DNA of 64,000 nucleotides from JAUYIV01 sp040882645 (lineage in GTDB: Bacteria > Actinomycetota > Acidimicrobiia > Spongiisociales > UBA11373): positions 7,335 through 71,334 of the forward strand of contig JBBEAX010000081.1 in the NCBI GenBank assembly GCA_040882645.1, in the 5' to 3' direction. This document shows positions 24,937-35,974 of this stretch, piece after piece. Under the pieces are notes generated by a model. It saw only the letters and a program-made list of their open reading frames with translations, made no database searches and had not been told where the DNA came from. Positions within the stretch are counted from its first letter, which is position 1. Each line of letters opens with the position of its first letter. The translations under genes were made by a program, and so were the position numbers.

Positions 24937-26358
24937 GTGAGCGAAGTCAAGGATGTCGGCCGCTTCGAGCGGATCCTCACCTTCACCATCGACGCGGCCG
25001 CCCTCGAGGCCGGAAAGCGGTCGGCGGCAGGCCGTCTCGCCAAGGACGCCAAGATCAAGGGATTCCGTCCCGGCAAGGCACCGCTCAAAGTCGTCGAGTC
25101 GATGGTTGGCTCGGCAACCCTCCGCCGGGAGGCCATCGACGATGCGATTCCGAAGGCCCTGGCCGCCGCCATCAAGGACACGGAGCTGATGCCCGTGGTC
25201 TATCCGCGGCTGGAGGAGGTGCGCGACACCGACGGTCGCGTCGAGGTGGACGTGAGGATCACGCTGTGGCCCACCATCGATCGGCTGCCCGCCGTCGAAG
25301 GCCGGCGTGTTCAGATCGCCCGGCCGGAAGTGACCGATGACGATGTGGACACCCAGATCGAGCGGATGCGCGACCAGTTCGCCGAATTGGAGGATGTCTC
25401 CCGGGAAGCCTTCGACGGCGACTTCGTGCTCGCCGACGTCAAGACCCGCCTCGACGGCAAGGACTTCGCCGCCGGCTCGGCGAACGACATGCTGTACGAG
25501 ATCGGATCGGGGTCATTGCTCGAGGGTCTCGACGAGGCGCTCCGGGGCAGTGCATCCGGCAGGATTCTCGAGTTCCCCTCGGTGCTCCCGGCGCAGATGG
25601 GGGAGCAGGGTGGCCGCGCGGTCGAGGTGCGGGTTCTGGTCAAAGGGGTGAAAGCCAAGCGGCTTCCGGAGCTCACGGATGAGTGGGTGTCGGAGGTGTC
25701 CGAGTTCGACACCGTGGCCGAGATGCGCGCCGAACTCACTGAGCAGATTCGGTCCATTCGACGTCGCGGCCTGCGGGCAGACTTCGAGGAACGCCTACTG
25801 GCGGAGCTGATCGAGGACACCGAACTCGAGCTCCCGGATACGCTCATCGAGGCCGAGATGGACTCCGTCTTCCACCGATTCGCCCATCGGCTGGAGACCC
25901 AGGGGATCGAGCTCGATCGCTATCTCGAGTTGACGGGTCAGGGTCGTGATGGCTTTGCAGAAGACCTTCGCTCCCAGGCGTCGCTCAACCTTCGCTCGCG
26001 GATCCTCCTCGAATCCGTGGCCGAGGGTGAAGGAATCGAAGTGACTGCGGCGGAGTTGGACGAGGCGATCGCCGCTCTCGCTGCCATGGCGAAGGTGTCG
26101 GTCGACGACTACCGCGCGGCCCTCGAAGAAGGTGGCCAGGGAGAAGCACTGTCGGGTGATATCCTCCGGCGCAAGGCCGTCGACCGACTCCTCGAGTTGG
26201 CCGTCCCGGTCGACGAAGAAGGCAACGTGATCGAGTTGCCGGCTCCGCCGACACCTGGTGAAGAACTGGGTGCAACAGGAGACGATGACGAGGGCGAAGG
26301 TGAGAAGGCGTCGGTGGACGCAACTGAAACTGTGCCCGAGCCCACGGAGGTCGAGTAA
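24937..26358 (+). CDS. tig: Trigger factor
   Basis: Trigger factor is the ribosome-bound chaperone and prolyl isomerase that meets nascent chains. The 473-residue protein has the ribosome-binding signature GFRPGKAPLKVVE (about 43-55), a central FKBP-like region (about 150-240) and a helical C-terminal domain, with an acidic tail. The start is GTG 24937, behind GGGAGGG; the open frame back to 24787 overlaps tRNA-His and is rejected. clpP starts on the last base of its stop (TAATG). The order tig-clpP-clpX is classical. Confidence 0.94.
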   Translation: MSEVKDVGRFERILTFTIDAAALEAGKRSAAGRLAKDAKIKGFRPGKAPLKVVESMVGSATLRREAIDDAIPKALAAAIKDTELMPVVYPRLEEVRDTDGRVEVDVRITLWPTIDRLPAVEGRRVQIARPEVTDDDVDTQIERMRDQFAELEDVSREAFDGDFVLADVKTRLDGKDFAAGSANDMLYEIGSGSLLEGLDEALRGSASGRILEFPSVLPAQMGEQGGRAVEVRVLVKGVKAKRLPELTDEWVSEVSEFDTVAEMRAELTEQIRSIRRRGLRADFEERLLAELIEDTELELPDTLIEAEMDSVFHRFAHRLETQGIELDRYLELTGQGRDGFAEDLRSQASLNLRSRILLESVAEGEGIEVTAAELDEAIAALAAMAKVSVDDYRAALEEGGQGEALSGDILRRKAVDRLLELAVPVDEEGNVIELPAPPTPGEELGATGDDDEGEGEKASVDATETVPEPTEVE

Positions 26359-26972
26359 TGATCGAAAACAGCTATCTGGTTCCCACGGTCGTCGAGCAGA
26401 CCAGCCGCGGCGAGCGGGCCTTCGACATCTACAGCCGGTTGCTCAAGGAGCGGATCATCTTCCTGGGCACACCGATCGACGACAACGTCGCCAATCTGAT
26501 CATGGCGCAGCTGCTTCACCTCGAGGGCGACGATCCCGATAAGGACATTGCCCTCTACATCAACTCGCCCGGAGGCGTGATGACCTCGCTCATGGCGATC
26601 TACGACACGATGCACTTCATCAAGCCGAACGTCGCCACCTACTGCATGGGCCAGGCTGCGTCCGCGGCTGCAGTGCTGCTCGCCGCCGGCGCGCCTGGCA
26701 AGCGATTCGCGCTGCCCCATGCGCGGATCATGCTGCATCAGCCCCACATCGGCGGGCTCGAAGGGCAGGCGACGGACATCGAGATCCACGCCCGCGAGAT
26801 TCTCCGTGTCAAGGAGGAGATGCATCAGATCCTCGCCTTCCACACCGGCAACGCGGTGGAAAAGGTGAAGGCCGACACGGAGCGCGATTTCTGGATGACC
26901 GCAGATGAGGCCCGTACCTACGGCGTCATCGACACCGTGCTCGAAGGCCGGGAGTTGAAGGCCGTCGGCTAG
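26358..26972 (+). CDS. clpP: ATP-dependent Clp protease proteolytic subunit
   Basis: ClpP forms the tetradecameric proteolytic chamber fed by ClpX and other Clp ATPases. The 204-residue protein has the serine-protease triad: Ser102 in MGQAASAAA, His127 in IMLHQP and Asp173 in KADTERDFWM. The N-terminus is short, so any propeptide is small. It is coupled to tig by TAATG overlap and followed by clpX 18 bp later. Actinomycetota often carry two clpP genes; only one is here. Confidence 0.96.
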   Translation: MIENSYLVPTVVEQTSRGERAFDIYSRLLKERIIFLGTPIDDNVANLIMAQLLHLEGDDPDKDIALYINSPGGVMTSLMAIYDTMHFIKPNVATYCMGQAASAAAVLLAAGAPGKRFALPHARIMLHQPHIGGLEGQATDIEIHAREILRVKEEMHQILAFHTGNAVEKVKADTERDFWMTADEARTYGVIDTVLEGRELKAVG

Positions 26973-26990
26973 GCCGAAGGGAGATCTCAA

Positions 26991-28265
26991 GTGACCAAGT
27001 TCGGTGAGGGGAGCGGCGGCGACCTCCTCAAATGCTCGTTCTGCGGCAAGTCGCAAAAGCAGGTCAAGAAGCTGATCGCCGGTCCTGGCGTGTACATCTG
27101 CGATGAGTGCATCGACCTGTGCAACGAGATCATCGAAGAGGAACTGGCGACCACCGACGAGACCCCGTTCGCCGAACTGCCCAAGCCGGTAGACATCCAC
27201 ACCTTCCTCGAGAGCTATGTGGTGGGCCAGGACCGTGCCAAGCGGGTCCTGGCCGTGGCGGTCTACAACCACTACAAGCGAGTCCGGGCGGGTCTCAGGC
27301 CCAAGGACGACATCGAGCTGCAGAAGTCGAACATCATGCTGATCGGCCCCACCGGGTCCGGGAAGACGCTGCTCGCACAGACCCTGGCACGCATGCTCAA
27401 CGTCCCGTTCGCCATCGCCGATGCCACCGCCCTCACCGAGGCCGGTTACGTCGGCGAGGACGTCGAGAACATCCTGTTGAAGCTGATTCAGGCGGCCGAC
27501 TACGACTTGAAGAAGGCGGAGACGGGGATCATCTACATCGACGAGATCGACAAGATCGCCCGCAAGGCCGAGAACCCCTCGATCACCCGCGATGTGTCGG
27601 GGGAAGGCGTGCAGCAGGCGCTGCTGAAGATCCTCGAAGGGACGGTGGCCTCGGTACCGCCCCAGGGTGGGCGGAAGCACCCGCACCAGGAGTTCCTTCA
27701 GATCGATACCACCAACATGCTGTTCATCTGCGGCGGGGCCTTCTCCGGCCTCGAGCACATCATCGAGAACCGGATCGGCAAGCGGACCATCGGGTTCGAT
27801 GCCCATGTGCATGCCAAGAAGACACGCGACGGGAACACCCTCGCGCAGGTGTTGCCCGAGGATCTCATGTCGTACGGCCTCATCCCCGAATTCATCGGGC
27901 GCCTCCCGGTGCTTGCCACTGTCGACGACCTCGACAAGGAGCAAATGATCAAGGTGTTGATCGAGCCGAAGAACGCCTTGATCAAGCAGTACGGCAAGTT
28001 CTTCGAGATGGACGGGGTCGAGTTGGTGTTCACCGACGACGCCCTGGTCGCCGTCGCCGACCAGGCGCTGCTGCGCGGGACCGGCGCCCGCGGGCTACGG
28101 GCGATCCTCGAAGAGGTTCTCCTCAACACGATGTACGAACTGCCGTCCCGCTCCGACGTGGCCCGGGTCGTCATCGACGGCGACGTCGTGCGCGAACGGG
28201 TCAACCCCACCCTGATCCCGATGGCCGAAATCGGGAAGAGCGTCCCGGAAGAACGCAGCGCGTAG
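26991..28265 (+). CDS. clpX: Clp protease ATP-binding subunit ClpX
   Basis: ClpX unfolds substrates, including SsrA-tagged proteins, and feeds them to ClpP. The 424-residue protein has the N-terminal zinc domain with CSFCGKSQ and CDECIDLC, Walker A GPTGSGKT, Walker B IIYIDEIDKIA and the RGTGARGLRAILEE sensor 2 region. The start is GTG 26991 with a purine-rich GAAGGGAGA upstream. Its transcript probably runs into the repeat elements that follow. Confidence 0.96.
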   Translation: MTKFGEGSGGDLLKCSFCGKSQKQVKKLIAGPGVYICDECIDLCNEIIEEELATTDETPFAELPKPVDIHTFLESYVVGQDRAKRVLAVAVYNHYKRVRAGLRPKDDIELQKSNIMLIGPTGSGKTLLAQTLARMLNVPFAIADATALTEAGYVGEDVENILLKLIQAADYDLKKAETGIIYIDEIDKIARKAENPSITRDVSGEGVQQALLKILEGTVASVPPQGGRKHPHQEFLQIDTTNMLFICGGAFSGLEHIIENRIGKRTIGFDAHVHAKKTRDGNTLAQVLPEDLMSYGLIPEFIGRLPVLATVDDLDKEQMIKVLIEPKNALIKQYGKFFEMDGVELVFTDDALVAVADQALLRGTGARGLRAILEEVLLNTMYELPSRSDVARVVIDGDVVRERVNPTLIPMAEIGKSVPEERSA

Positions 28266-28394
28266 GGGCGAAGCGCCCCCGCAATTCGCGATTGGGGCGA
28301 AGCGCCCCGCAATTCGCAAATCGCGATACGCGATTCGACAGAATCCCGCGCGAAGCCCCCTACGAACTCGGTCGTATCGCGTATCGCGTATCGC
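28265..28394 (+). repeat. Heptamer palindromic element C (after clpX)
   Basis: GGGGCG-AAG-CGCCCC hairpins (28265-28280 and 28294-28308) alternate with 7-bp units: GCAATTC, GCGATTG, then GCAATTC, GCAAATC, GCGATAC, GCGATTC (28309-28336), followed by GACAG. After a 30-bp spacer come GTC and three GTATCGC units (28374-28394), the reverse complement of GCGATAC. The whole can fold into a long imperfect hairpin. Confidence 0.85.
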
Positions 28395-28418
28395 ACCTTG
28401 TGAGCCGAGCGGAGCGGG

Positions 28419-28697
28419 GTGACGGAAGGGTGTCTCCACCGCTGTCTCGATCTGGGCGATCGGGGTCCCCTTTCCGCTGCCCGCCTGGGATCGACCCGGC
28501 ACAATTTCGCCATCGTCGCCGAGTTCGAGGGCGGCTACGCGGATGCGCTCTGGGAGGCGAGGATCCCCGGCCTCGACGTGGGTGAGACCGGTGCGGTCAC
28601 CTTCACTCCGGACACGGCCGGCACCTACTTCTACGTGTGCACCGTGGCCGCCCACCGATTCCAGGGCATGGCCGGCGGGTTCGTCGTCGAAGGCTGA
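28419..28697 (+). pseudogene. Cupredoxin domain fragment without signal peptide
   Basis: The last 65 residues of this 92-residue frame look like the C-terminal half of a type-1 copper protein. His in RHNFAIV and C-x4-H-x4-M in YVCTVAAHRFQGM give the rusticyanin/auracyanin spacing. The first 27 residues show no signal peptide or first beta-strands, so the domain is incomplete. It is wedged between two heptamer elements, with element D starting one base after its stop. I read it as a remnant whose 5' part has been lost; a genuinely short gene is the alternative. Confidence 0.5.
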
Positions 28698-28778
28698 GGG
28701 CGAAGCGCCCCGCGATACGCGATTCGCAATTCGACCGAATCGCGCCCGACGCCTTCGACGCGGTTTGTCGTATCGCGT
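28698..28778 (+). repeat. Heptamer palindromic element D
   Basis: GGGCGAAGCGCCC hairpin, then GCGATAC, GCGATTC, GCAATTC (28712-28732), GACCG, a spacer rich in GCG/CGA, then TTTGTC and one GTATCGC (28770-28776). It abuts element E. Confidence 0.85.
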
Positions 28779-28888
28779 GGGGGCGAGGCGCCCCGCAATT
28801 CGCAATTCGCGATTCGCAGTTCGACAGCATCGCGCCCGGCGACTCCGACGCGTCTCTGTCGTATCGCGTATCGCGTATTGCGTATCGC
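28779..28888 (+). repeat. Heptamer palindromic element E
   Basis: GGGGCGAGGCGCCCC hairpin, four left-arm units (GCAATTC twice, GCGATTC, GCAGTTC; 28795-28822), GACAG, a 28-bp spacer, CTGTC, then four right-arm units (GTATCGC, GTATCGC, GTATTGC, GTATCGC; 28861-28888). This is the clearest complete copy. It lies 40 bp upstream of the valS promoter. Confidence 0.88.
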
Positions 28889-28928
28889 CAGTTGCCGCGC
28901 ATTGGCGCCTGGCACATCGCGCTTGCTC

Positions 28929-28934
28929 TACACT
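28929..28934 (+). promoter_or_regulatory. -10 box (TACACT) of valS
   Basis: TACACT lies 22 nt before the valS ATG, giving a leader of about 15 nt with AGGA as a weak ribosome binding site. No T-box leader is present. Confidence 0.45.
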
Positions 28935-28956
28935 CGCTCTTCCATGACAGGAACCG

Positions 28957-31545
<2,589 letters not shown>

Positions 31546-31604
31546 GAACCGCCACGGACCACGCCGCAGCCATCGCGTATCTCGACGCCCACATCGGGCG
31601 CGGG

Positions 31605-32834
31605 GTGAAGCCGGGGCTCGAGCGAATCTCGGGCCTGCTCGACATGCTGGCGCGCCCCGACGCCGGCTACCCGATCATTCACCTTGCCGGCACCAACGGC
31701 AAGACGTCGACCTCCCGGATGATCACCACCCTGCTCGCCGCCCACGGCCTGGATGCCGGGTTGTTCACCTCGCCCCATCTCGACAGCGTCGAGCAGCGGT
31801 ATCAGTTGAACGCGTTCCCGATGACGGCCGACCAATTTGCCGCGGCGATCACGGAAATCGCCCCCATCGTCGATCTGTTCGAGGAGCGGACCGGCGACCT
31901 GATCACCTACTTCGAGCTGACCGCCGCCCTGGCCTTTGCGTGGTTCGCCGAGTCTGCGGTCGACGTGGCGGTGATCGAGACGGGGCTCGGCGGGCGGCTC
32001 GATGCAACCAACGCGGCGAGGTCGGCGGTGGCGGTGGTCACCAACATCGGACTCGAACACACCGAATACCTGGGGGACACCGTTTCCGCGATCGCGGCTG
32101 AGAAATTGGCCATCCTCGACGAGGGTGCGGTGCTGGTGACCGGGGATCTGGTTCCCGACGCGTTGGCGGTGGCCGAGGCTCGGGCGCAGGAACAAGGGGC
32201 GCGCTGGCTCCGCTTCGGGGAGGAGTTCGTCGTGCAAGACGCTCGGGCCGTTGACCGCGGCTGGGAGTTCGACCTCGACGGGGCATATCGGGAATACGAG
32301 GGTCTCCGGCTGATGATGCATGGCCGCCACCAGATCACCAACTTCGCCACCGCCGTGGCTGCGGTGGAAGCCTTTTTCGACCGCCCCCTCGACGAGGCGG
32401 CGGTTCAGGAGGCTGCGGCGACGGCGACATCGCCGGGCCGGATGGACATCCTCCGGCGCGACCCGATCCTGCTCACCGACGGGGCCCACAACCCCGACGG
32501 GATGGCCAGCCTCGCCGCCGCCCTGCGGGAGGAGTTCGCCGGCATCCAGTGGAGCGCGGTGATCGGCGCAATGGCGGACAAGGACATCACCACCATGCTC
32601 GGCCATCTCCGCGGGTTGGTGCGCCAGGTGCACGCCGCCGCCGCCGACTCGCCTCGAGCGTTGCCTGCCAACGAGATGGCCGACCTGGCGCACCGGCACC
32701 TGGGGGTGCCGGCAACCGCCCACCCCACCGTCGCCGCAGCCGTCGCCGCCGCCCAGGCCACTGGCACGCCCGTTCTTGTGACCGGTTCGATATACGTAGT
32801 CGGCGAAGCGCGTAGAGCGCTTGGGGTTACCTGA
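31605..32834 (+). CDS. folC: Folylpolyglutamate/dihydrofolate synthase
   Basis: FolC adds glutamate to folates and may also make dihydrofolate. The 409-residue frame has the P-loop HLAGTNGKTSTSRM, ETGLGGRLDATN and a C-terminal ligase domain. GTG 31605 is the first ATG/GTG/TTG in the frame, but the family N-terminal helix is encoded upstream: codons 31572-31604 read IAYLDAHIGRG directly before VKPGLERI. The frame is open back to 31521 without a standard start, so initiation may be at a rare codon such as ACG 31554 (AGGA 6 nt upstream) or ATC 31572. It follows valS closely. Confidence 0.9.
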   Translation: MKPGLERISGLLDMLARPDAGYPIIHLAGTNGKTSTSRMITTLLAAHGLDAGLFTSPHLDSVEQRYQLNAFPMTADQFAAAITEIAPIVDLFEERTGDLITYFELTAALAFAWFAESAVDVAVIETGLGGRLDATNAARSAVAVVTNIGLEHTEYLGDTVSAIAAEKLAILDEGAVLVTGDLVPDALAVAEARAQEQGARWLRFGEEFVVQDARAVDRGWEFDLDGAYREYEGLRLMMHGRHQITNFATAVAAVEAFFDRPLDEAAVQEAAATATSPGRMDILRRDPILLTDGAHNPDGMASLAAALREEFAGIQWSAVIGAMADKDITTMLGHLRGLVRQVHAAAADSPRALPANEMADLAHRHLGVPATAHPTVAAAVAAAQATGTPVLVTGSIYVVGEARRALGVT

Positions 32835-32843
32835 AACCAGGCG

Positions 32844-32936
32844 GCAATACGCGATACGCAATACGCAATACGAAGGAACCGCGTCCGATCTCTCGCGCGC
32901 GCTCTGTCGTATCGCGAATCGCGTATCGCGTATCGC
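32844..32936 (+). repeat. Heptamer palindromic element F
   Basis: Left arm GCAATAC, GCGATAC, GCAATAC, GCAATAC (32844-32871), a 37-bp spacer ending CTCTGTC, then right arm GTATCGC, GAATCGC, GTATCGC, GTATCGC (32909-32936). It lies between folC and ndk and ends 5 bp before the ndk -10 box. Confidence 0.88.
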
Positions 32937-32941
32937 GTCCC

Positions 32942-32947
32942 TACCAT
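32942..32947 (+). promoter_or_regulatory. -10 box (TACCAT), leaderless promoter of ndk
   Basis: TACCAT ends 8 nt before GTG 32956. The -35 region would lie inside the right arm of repeat element F. Confidence 0.5.
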
Positions 32948-32955
32948 CCGGCCCC

Positions 32956-33354
32956 GTGGAGACCACCTTCGTAATGATCAAGCCTGATGGCGTGCGGCGC
33001 GGGCTCGTAGGCGAGGTCATTTCCCGCCTCGAGCGGAAGGGCCTGACCCTGATCCGGATGCGGATGCTGACCATCCCCGAGGACATGGCGAAGCGCCACT
33101 ACGGGGAGCACGCCGACAAGGCCTTCTTTGGGGAATTGGTCTCGTTCATCACCGGGGGACCGGTGGTCGCCATGGAGTGGTCCGGTCCGTCCGCGGTCGC
33201 CGTTGCCCGGTCGGTCATGGGCGGCACCAACCCGCTGGATGCCGCGCCGGGGACCATCCGGGGCGACTTCGGCACGGTCATCACCGAGAACATCGTCCAC
33301 GGCTCCGACTCCCCGGCCAGCGCCGAGCGGGAACTGGCCCTCTTCTTCGACTGA
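32956..33354 (+). CDS. ndk: Nucleoside diphosphate kinase
   Basis: Ndk balances nucleoside triphosphates through a phosphohistidine. The 132-residue protein starts ETTFVMIKPDGVRRG, carries the active-site His in NIVHGSDSPASAERE, and has MGGTNPLDAAPGTIRGDFG. The start is GTG 32956; there is no Shine-Dalgarno sequence, in line with a leaderless mRNA. The frame open to 32821 overlaps the repeat and is rejected. Confidence 0.96.
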   Translation: METTFVMIKPDGVRRGLVGEVISRLERKGLTLIRMRMLTIPEDMAKRHYGEHADKAFFGELVSFITGGPVVAMEWSGPSAVAVARSVMGGTNPLDAAPGTIRGDFGTVITENIVHGSDSPASAERELALFFD

Positions 33355-33419
33355 TCGTCGGGAATCCCAGTGTTTTCGCCACACGATTCTTTCCTCTACG
33401 CTCAAATACTCAGGGGCGG

Positions 33420-33425
33420 TACACT
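33420..33425 (+). promoter_or_regulatory. -10 box (TACACT) of the mreBCD operon
   Basis: TACACT lies 24 nt before the mreB ATG. The short leader contains AAGGGCGG as ribosome binding site. Confidence 0.5.
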
Positions 33426-33449
33426 CCCCGCACTCCACCAAGGGCGGAT

Positions 33450-34484
33450 ATGGCGTCCGGTTTGATGTCGCTGGCTAGCCGTGACATGGCAATCGACCTC
33501 GGTACTGCGAACACTTTGGTTTATGTTCGCGGCCAGGGGATCGTGCTCAATGAGCCGTCGGTCGTCGCGATAAACACCCGCGACAACCGGGCGCTCGCCG
33601 TCGGACTCGAGGCGAAGCGGATGATCGGCCGCACCCCGTCTCACATTCAGGCGATCCGGCCGTTGCGCGATGGGGTGATCGCCGACTTCGACATCACCGA
33701 GAAGATGCTGCGCTACTTCATCAAGAAGGTGCAGCCCCGGCGCTGGGCCCGGCCCCGAATCATCATCTGCGTACCGTCCGGGATCACCGGCGTCGAGCGG
33801 CGGGCCGTCGAAGAGGCTGCCTATCACGCCGGCGCCCGCCGGGCCTACACGATCGAAGAGCCGATGGCCGCCGCCATCGGTGTTGGTTTGCCCATCCACG
33901 AGCCGACCGGATCGGTGATCGTCGACATCGGAGGTGGCACCACCGAAGTGGCGGTCATCTCGATGGGCGGCATCGTCGTCTCCCGCAGCGCCCGGGTGGG
34001 TGGCGATGAACTCGACGAGTCCATCGTCAACTGGGTGAAGAAGGAGTACAACCTCCTCCTCGGTGACCGCACCGCAGAGCAGCTCAAGATGGCGATCGGC
34101 TCGGCCTGGCCGTTCTCGGATGAGCCCAACGCCGAGATCCGCGGGCGAGACCTGGTAACCGGTCTGCCGAAGACCGTGATCATCACTGCCGCCGAAGTGC
34201 GGGAAGCAACCGAGGAACCGGTCGCCGGGGTCGTCGATGCGGTGAAGTTCTGCCTCGACAAGACGCCCCCGGAGCTCGCCTCGGACGTCATGGAACGGGG
34301 AATCGTCCTCACCGGTGGTGGCGCGCTGCTTCGCGGCCTCGATGTACGGATCGCCAATGAGACCGGCACTCCCGTCATCACCGCCGATCGTCCACTCCAC
34401 TCGGTCGTGCTCGGCTCCGGGCAATGCCTCGAAGACTTCGACATGCTCCAGGAGGTCCTGACGACGACCGGTGGCGGGAACTAG
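33450..34484 (+). CDS. mreB: Rod shape-determining protein MreB
   Basis: MreB is the actin-like filament that positions the elongation machinery for lateral wall growth. The 344-residue protein has the phosphate-1 motif AIDLGTANTLVY, the phosphate-2 motif VIVDIGGGTTEVAVIS and the adenosine motif VLTGGGALLRGLD. ATG 33450 sits behind AAGGGCGG. It leads a five-gene elongasome operon (mreB, mreC, mreD, PBP2, rodA). Its presence suggests rod-like growth through lateral insertion, unlike the polar growth of Mycobacteriales. Confidence 0.96.
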   Translation: MASGLMSLASRDMAIDLGTANTLVYVRGQGIVLNEPSVVAINTRDNRALAVGLEAKRMIGRTPSHIQAIRPLRDGVIADFDITEKMLRYFIKKVQPRRWARPRIIICVPSGITGVERRAVEEAAYHAGARRAYTIEEPMAAAIGVGLPIHEPTGSVIVDIGGGTTEVAVISMGGIVVSRSARVGGDELDESIVNWVKKEYNLLLGDRTAEQLKMAIGSAWPFSDEPNAEIRGRDLVTGLPKTVIITAAEVREATEEPVAGVVDAVKFCLDKTPPELASDVMERGIVLTGGGALLRGLDVRIANETGTPVITADRPLHSVVLGSGQCLEDFDMLQEVLTTTGGGN

Positions 34485-34496
34485 GTAGGGGCCGCT

Positions 34497-35465
34497 ATGT
34501 GGCGGCCAAGCAACCTCGACCGTCCCACCGGGATGTTCATCGGGCTGATCGTCCTCTCCCTGGCGCTCGTCACCATCGACCTCCGCGCCTCGGGCGAAGG
34601 AATCGGATCGACGCTCCGTGACGGCACCCAGGCCGCATTCGCCCCCGTGCAAGAGGTGGTGGCGACGGTGACCCGCCCGTTCGCCGACTTCTTCGAGAAC
34701 ATCTCCGACATGTTCAGCCTCCGTTCCGAGAACCTGGCCCTTCGAGAGCGGGTGTCCGAACTCGAGCGGGAGCTGCAGGAGACCGAGAGCCTTCAGGTGC
34801 GGGTGTCGGAACTCGAGGCGCTGCTGGGGATCAAGCCGCCCCAGGATCTCGATTCCGTGTCCGCCCAGGTGTTGGCCGTCGGGGTGTCCGAGTTCGACCA
34901 CATCCGGGTGATCGACCGGGGCACCGACGACGGGGTCGGCCTCGACATGCCCGTGATCAACGAGGCCGGGCTGGTCGGCCGGGTGGTGGCAGTCACCGGT
35001 TCGGTTGCGCGGATTCGATTGATCACCGATCCCACCATGCGTATCGCGGTGCGGGTCGAGCGCACCGGCGAGACCGGCGTCCTCACCGGGCGGGGGGGCG
35101 GCGCCATGTCATTGCAGCTGTTGAGCATCGACGCCTCGGTGGTCGAGGGTGACCTGCTGGTCACCGCCGACGGGCGGTTCCCGGCAGGGATTGCGGTCGC
35201 CCGGGTGACGAAGGCCGCCCGCTCGGAAGTCGGGTACTCCCTCGAGACCGACGCCGAGCCGGTGGCGGGGGTGACCCGGATCCACTTCGTCAAGGTGCTG
35301 ATCTTCACCCGGGATGAGGCCGGCGTCGACGATCTCGAAGATGCCGACCGCTTGCCGACCCAGGTGCCGGCCGATCCAGGTGACCCCACTGAGGGCGGTC
35401 CCGACGACCCGCTGCCGACCACCACCACGTCGGCGACGACCACGACGACAACGACGGCACCGTGA
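34497..35465 (+). CDS. mreC: Rod shape-determining protein MreC
   Basis: MreC is the bitopic scaffold that activates PBP2. The 322-residue protein has one membrane segment (about 12-29), a coiled coil (about 75-105, LRERVSELERELQETESL) and the paired beta-barrel domain (about 115-275). An unusual C-terminal tail of about 40 residues is acidic and ends in a run of threonines. mreD starts inside its stop codon (GTGA). Confidence 0.93.
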   Translation: MWRPSNLDRPTGMFIGLIVLSLALVTIDLRASGEGIGSTLRDGTQAAFAPVQEVVATVTRPFADFFENISDMFSLRSENLALRERVSELERELQETESLQVRVSELEALLGIKPPQDLDSVSAQVLAVGVSEFDHIRVIDRGTDDGVGLDMPVINEAGLVGRVVAVTGSVARIRLITDPTMRIAVRVERTGETGVLTGRGGGAMSLQLLSIDASVVEGDLLVTADGRFPAGIAVARVTKAARSEVGYSLETDAEPVAGVTRIHFVKVLIFTRDEAGVDDLEDADRLPTQVPADPGDPTEGGPDDPLPTTTTSATTTTTTTAP

Positions 35466-35974
35466 AGGCGCGTCGCCTGGTCGGGGCGGTGATCATCGTG
35501 GTGGTCGCGGTGGCCCTGCAGACGACCTTCTTCGCCAGCATCCGGCTGTTCAATGCCGCTCCCGCCCTGGTGGTGCTGGTCGTGATCGCCTATGCCAGAC
35601 ACCTCCCCGCCGAATACGCCCTCGGCCTGGCGTTCTTCGCCGGCTTCCTCGAAGACCTCCTCGCCGAATCCGCCCTCGGGCTGTGGGCCCTGGTGATGAC
35701 CACGGTCGCCTACTTCGTTCTGCGGTTCCGCGATCGGCTCGAGGACGACTTCAGCCTGCTCGGTCCTTTCGTGTTCGGGGTCACCGCCGGCGCCCTCGCA
35801 CTGTTTTCGGTCGTCGGTACGATCTTCGGGGAGAAGACTCTCGCCGACGCGGGCATCGTGAGGAAGATCTTGCTCCCCTCGCTCTACAACCTTCTGCTGG
35901 CGGCCCTGATCCTCCCGTTCATCACATGGACGCTGGGAGTGGCCCGCCGTAGAAGTGCCGCGTTCAAGATATGA
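35462..35974 (+). CDS. mreD: Rod shape-determining protein MreD
   Basis: The 170-residue membrane protein has about five hydrophobic segments and sits between mreC and PBP2, with 4-bp overlaps at both ends. MreD is part of the Rod complex. Sequence conservation is low in the family, so identification rests on layout and position. The GTG start overlaps the mreC stop. Confidence 0.88.
   Translation: MKARRLVGAVIIVVVAVALQTTFFASIRLFNAAPALVVLVVIAYARHLPAEYALGLAFFAGFLEDLLAESALGLWALVMTTVAYFVLRFRDRLEDDFSLLGPFVFGVTAGALALFSVVGTIFGEKTLADAGIVRKILLPSLYNLLLAALILPFITWTLGVARRRSAAFKI

Noticed and set aside
26109..27944. A 611-residue open frame on the minus strand
   Set aside because: It lies antisense to tig, clpP and clpX, all certain genes. 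Long antisense frames are expected at this GC content and the protein has no family features.
28265..28888. CRISPR array
   Set aside because: Repeats are 7 bp and contiguous, with opposed arms; there are no spaced direct repeats of 25-40 bp and no cas genes.
32868..32890. T-box riboswitch because of GGAACCGCG upstream of ndk
   Set aside because: The match is partial, lies within a repeat-element spacer, and ndk is not a T-box target. The valS and leuS leaders show no T-box motif either.
33402..34901. A 499-residue minus-strand frame
   Set aside because: It is antisense to mreB and mreC and is an artefact of GC-rich codon structure. The same holds for 39847-41553 (antisense to rne) and 31542-33086 (antisense to folC and ndk).
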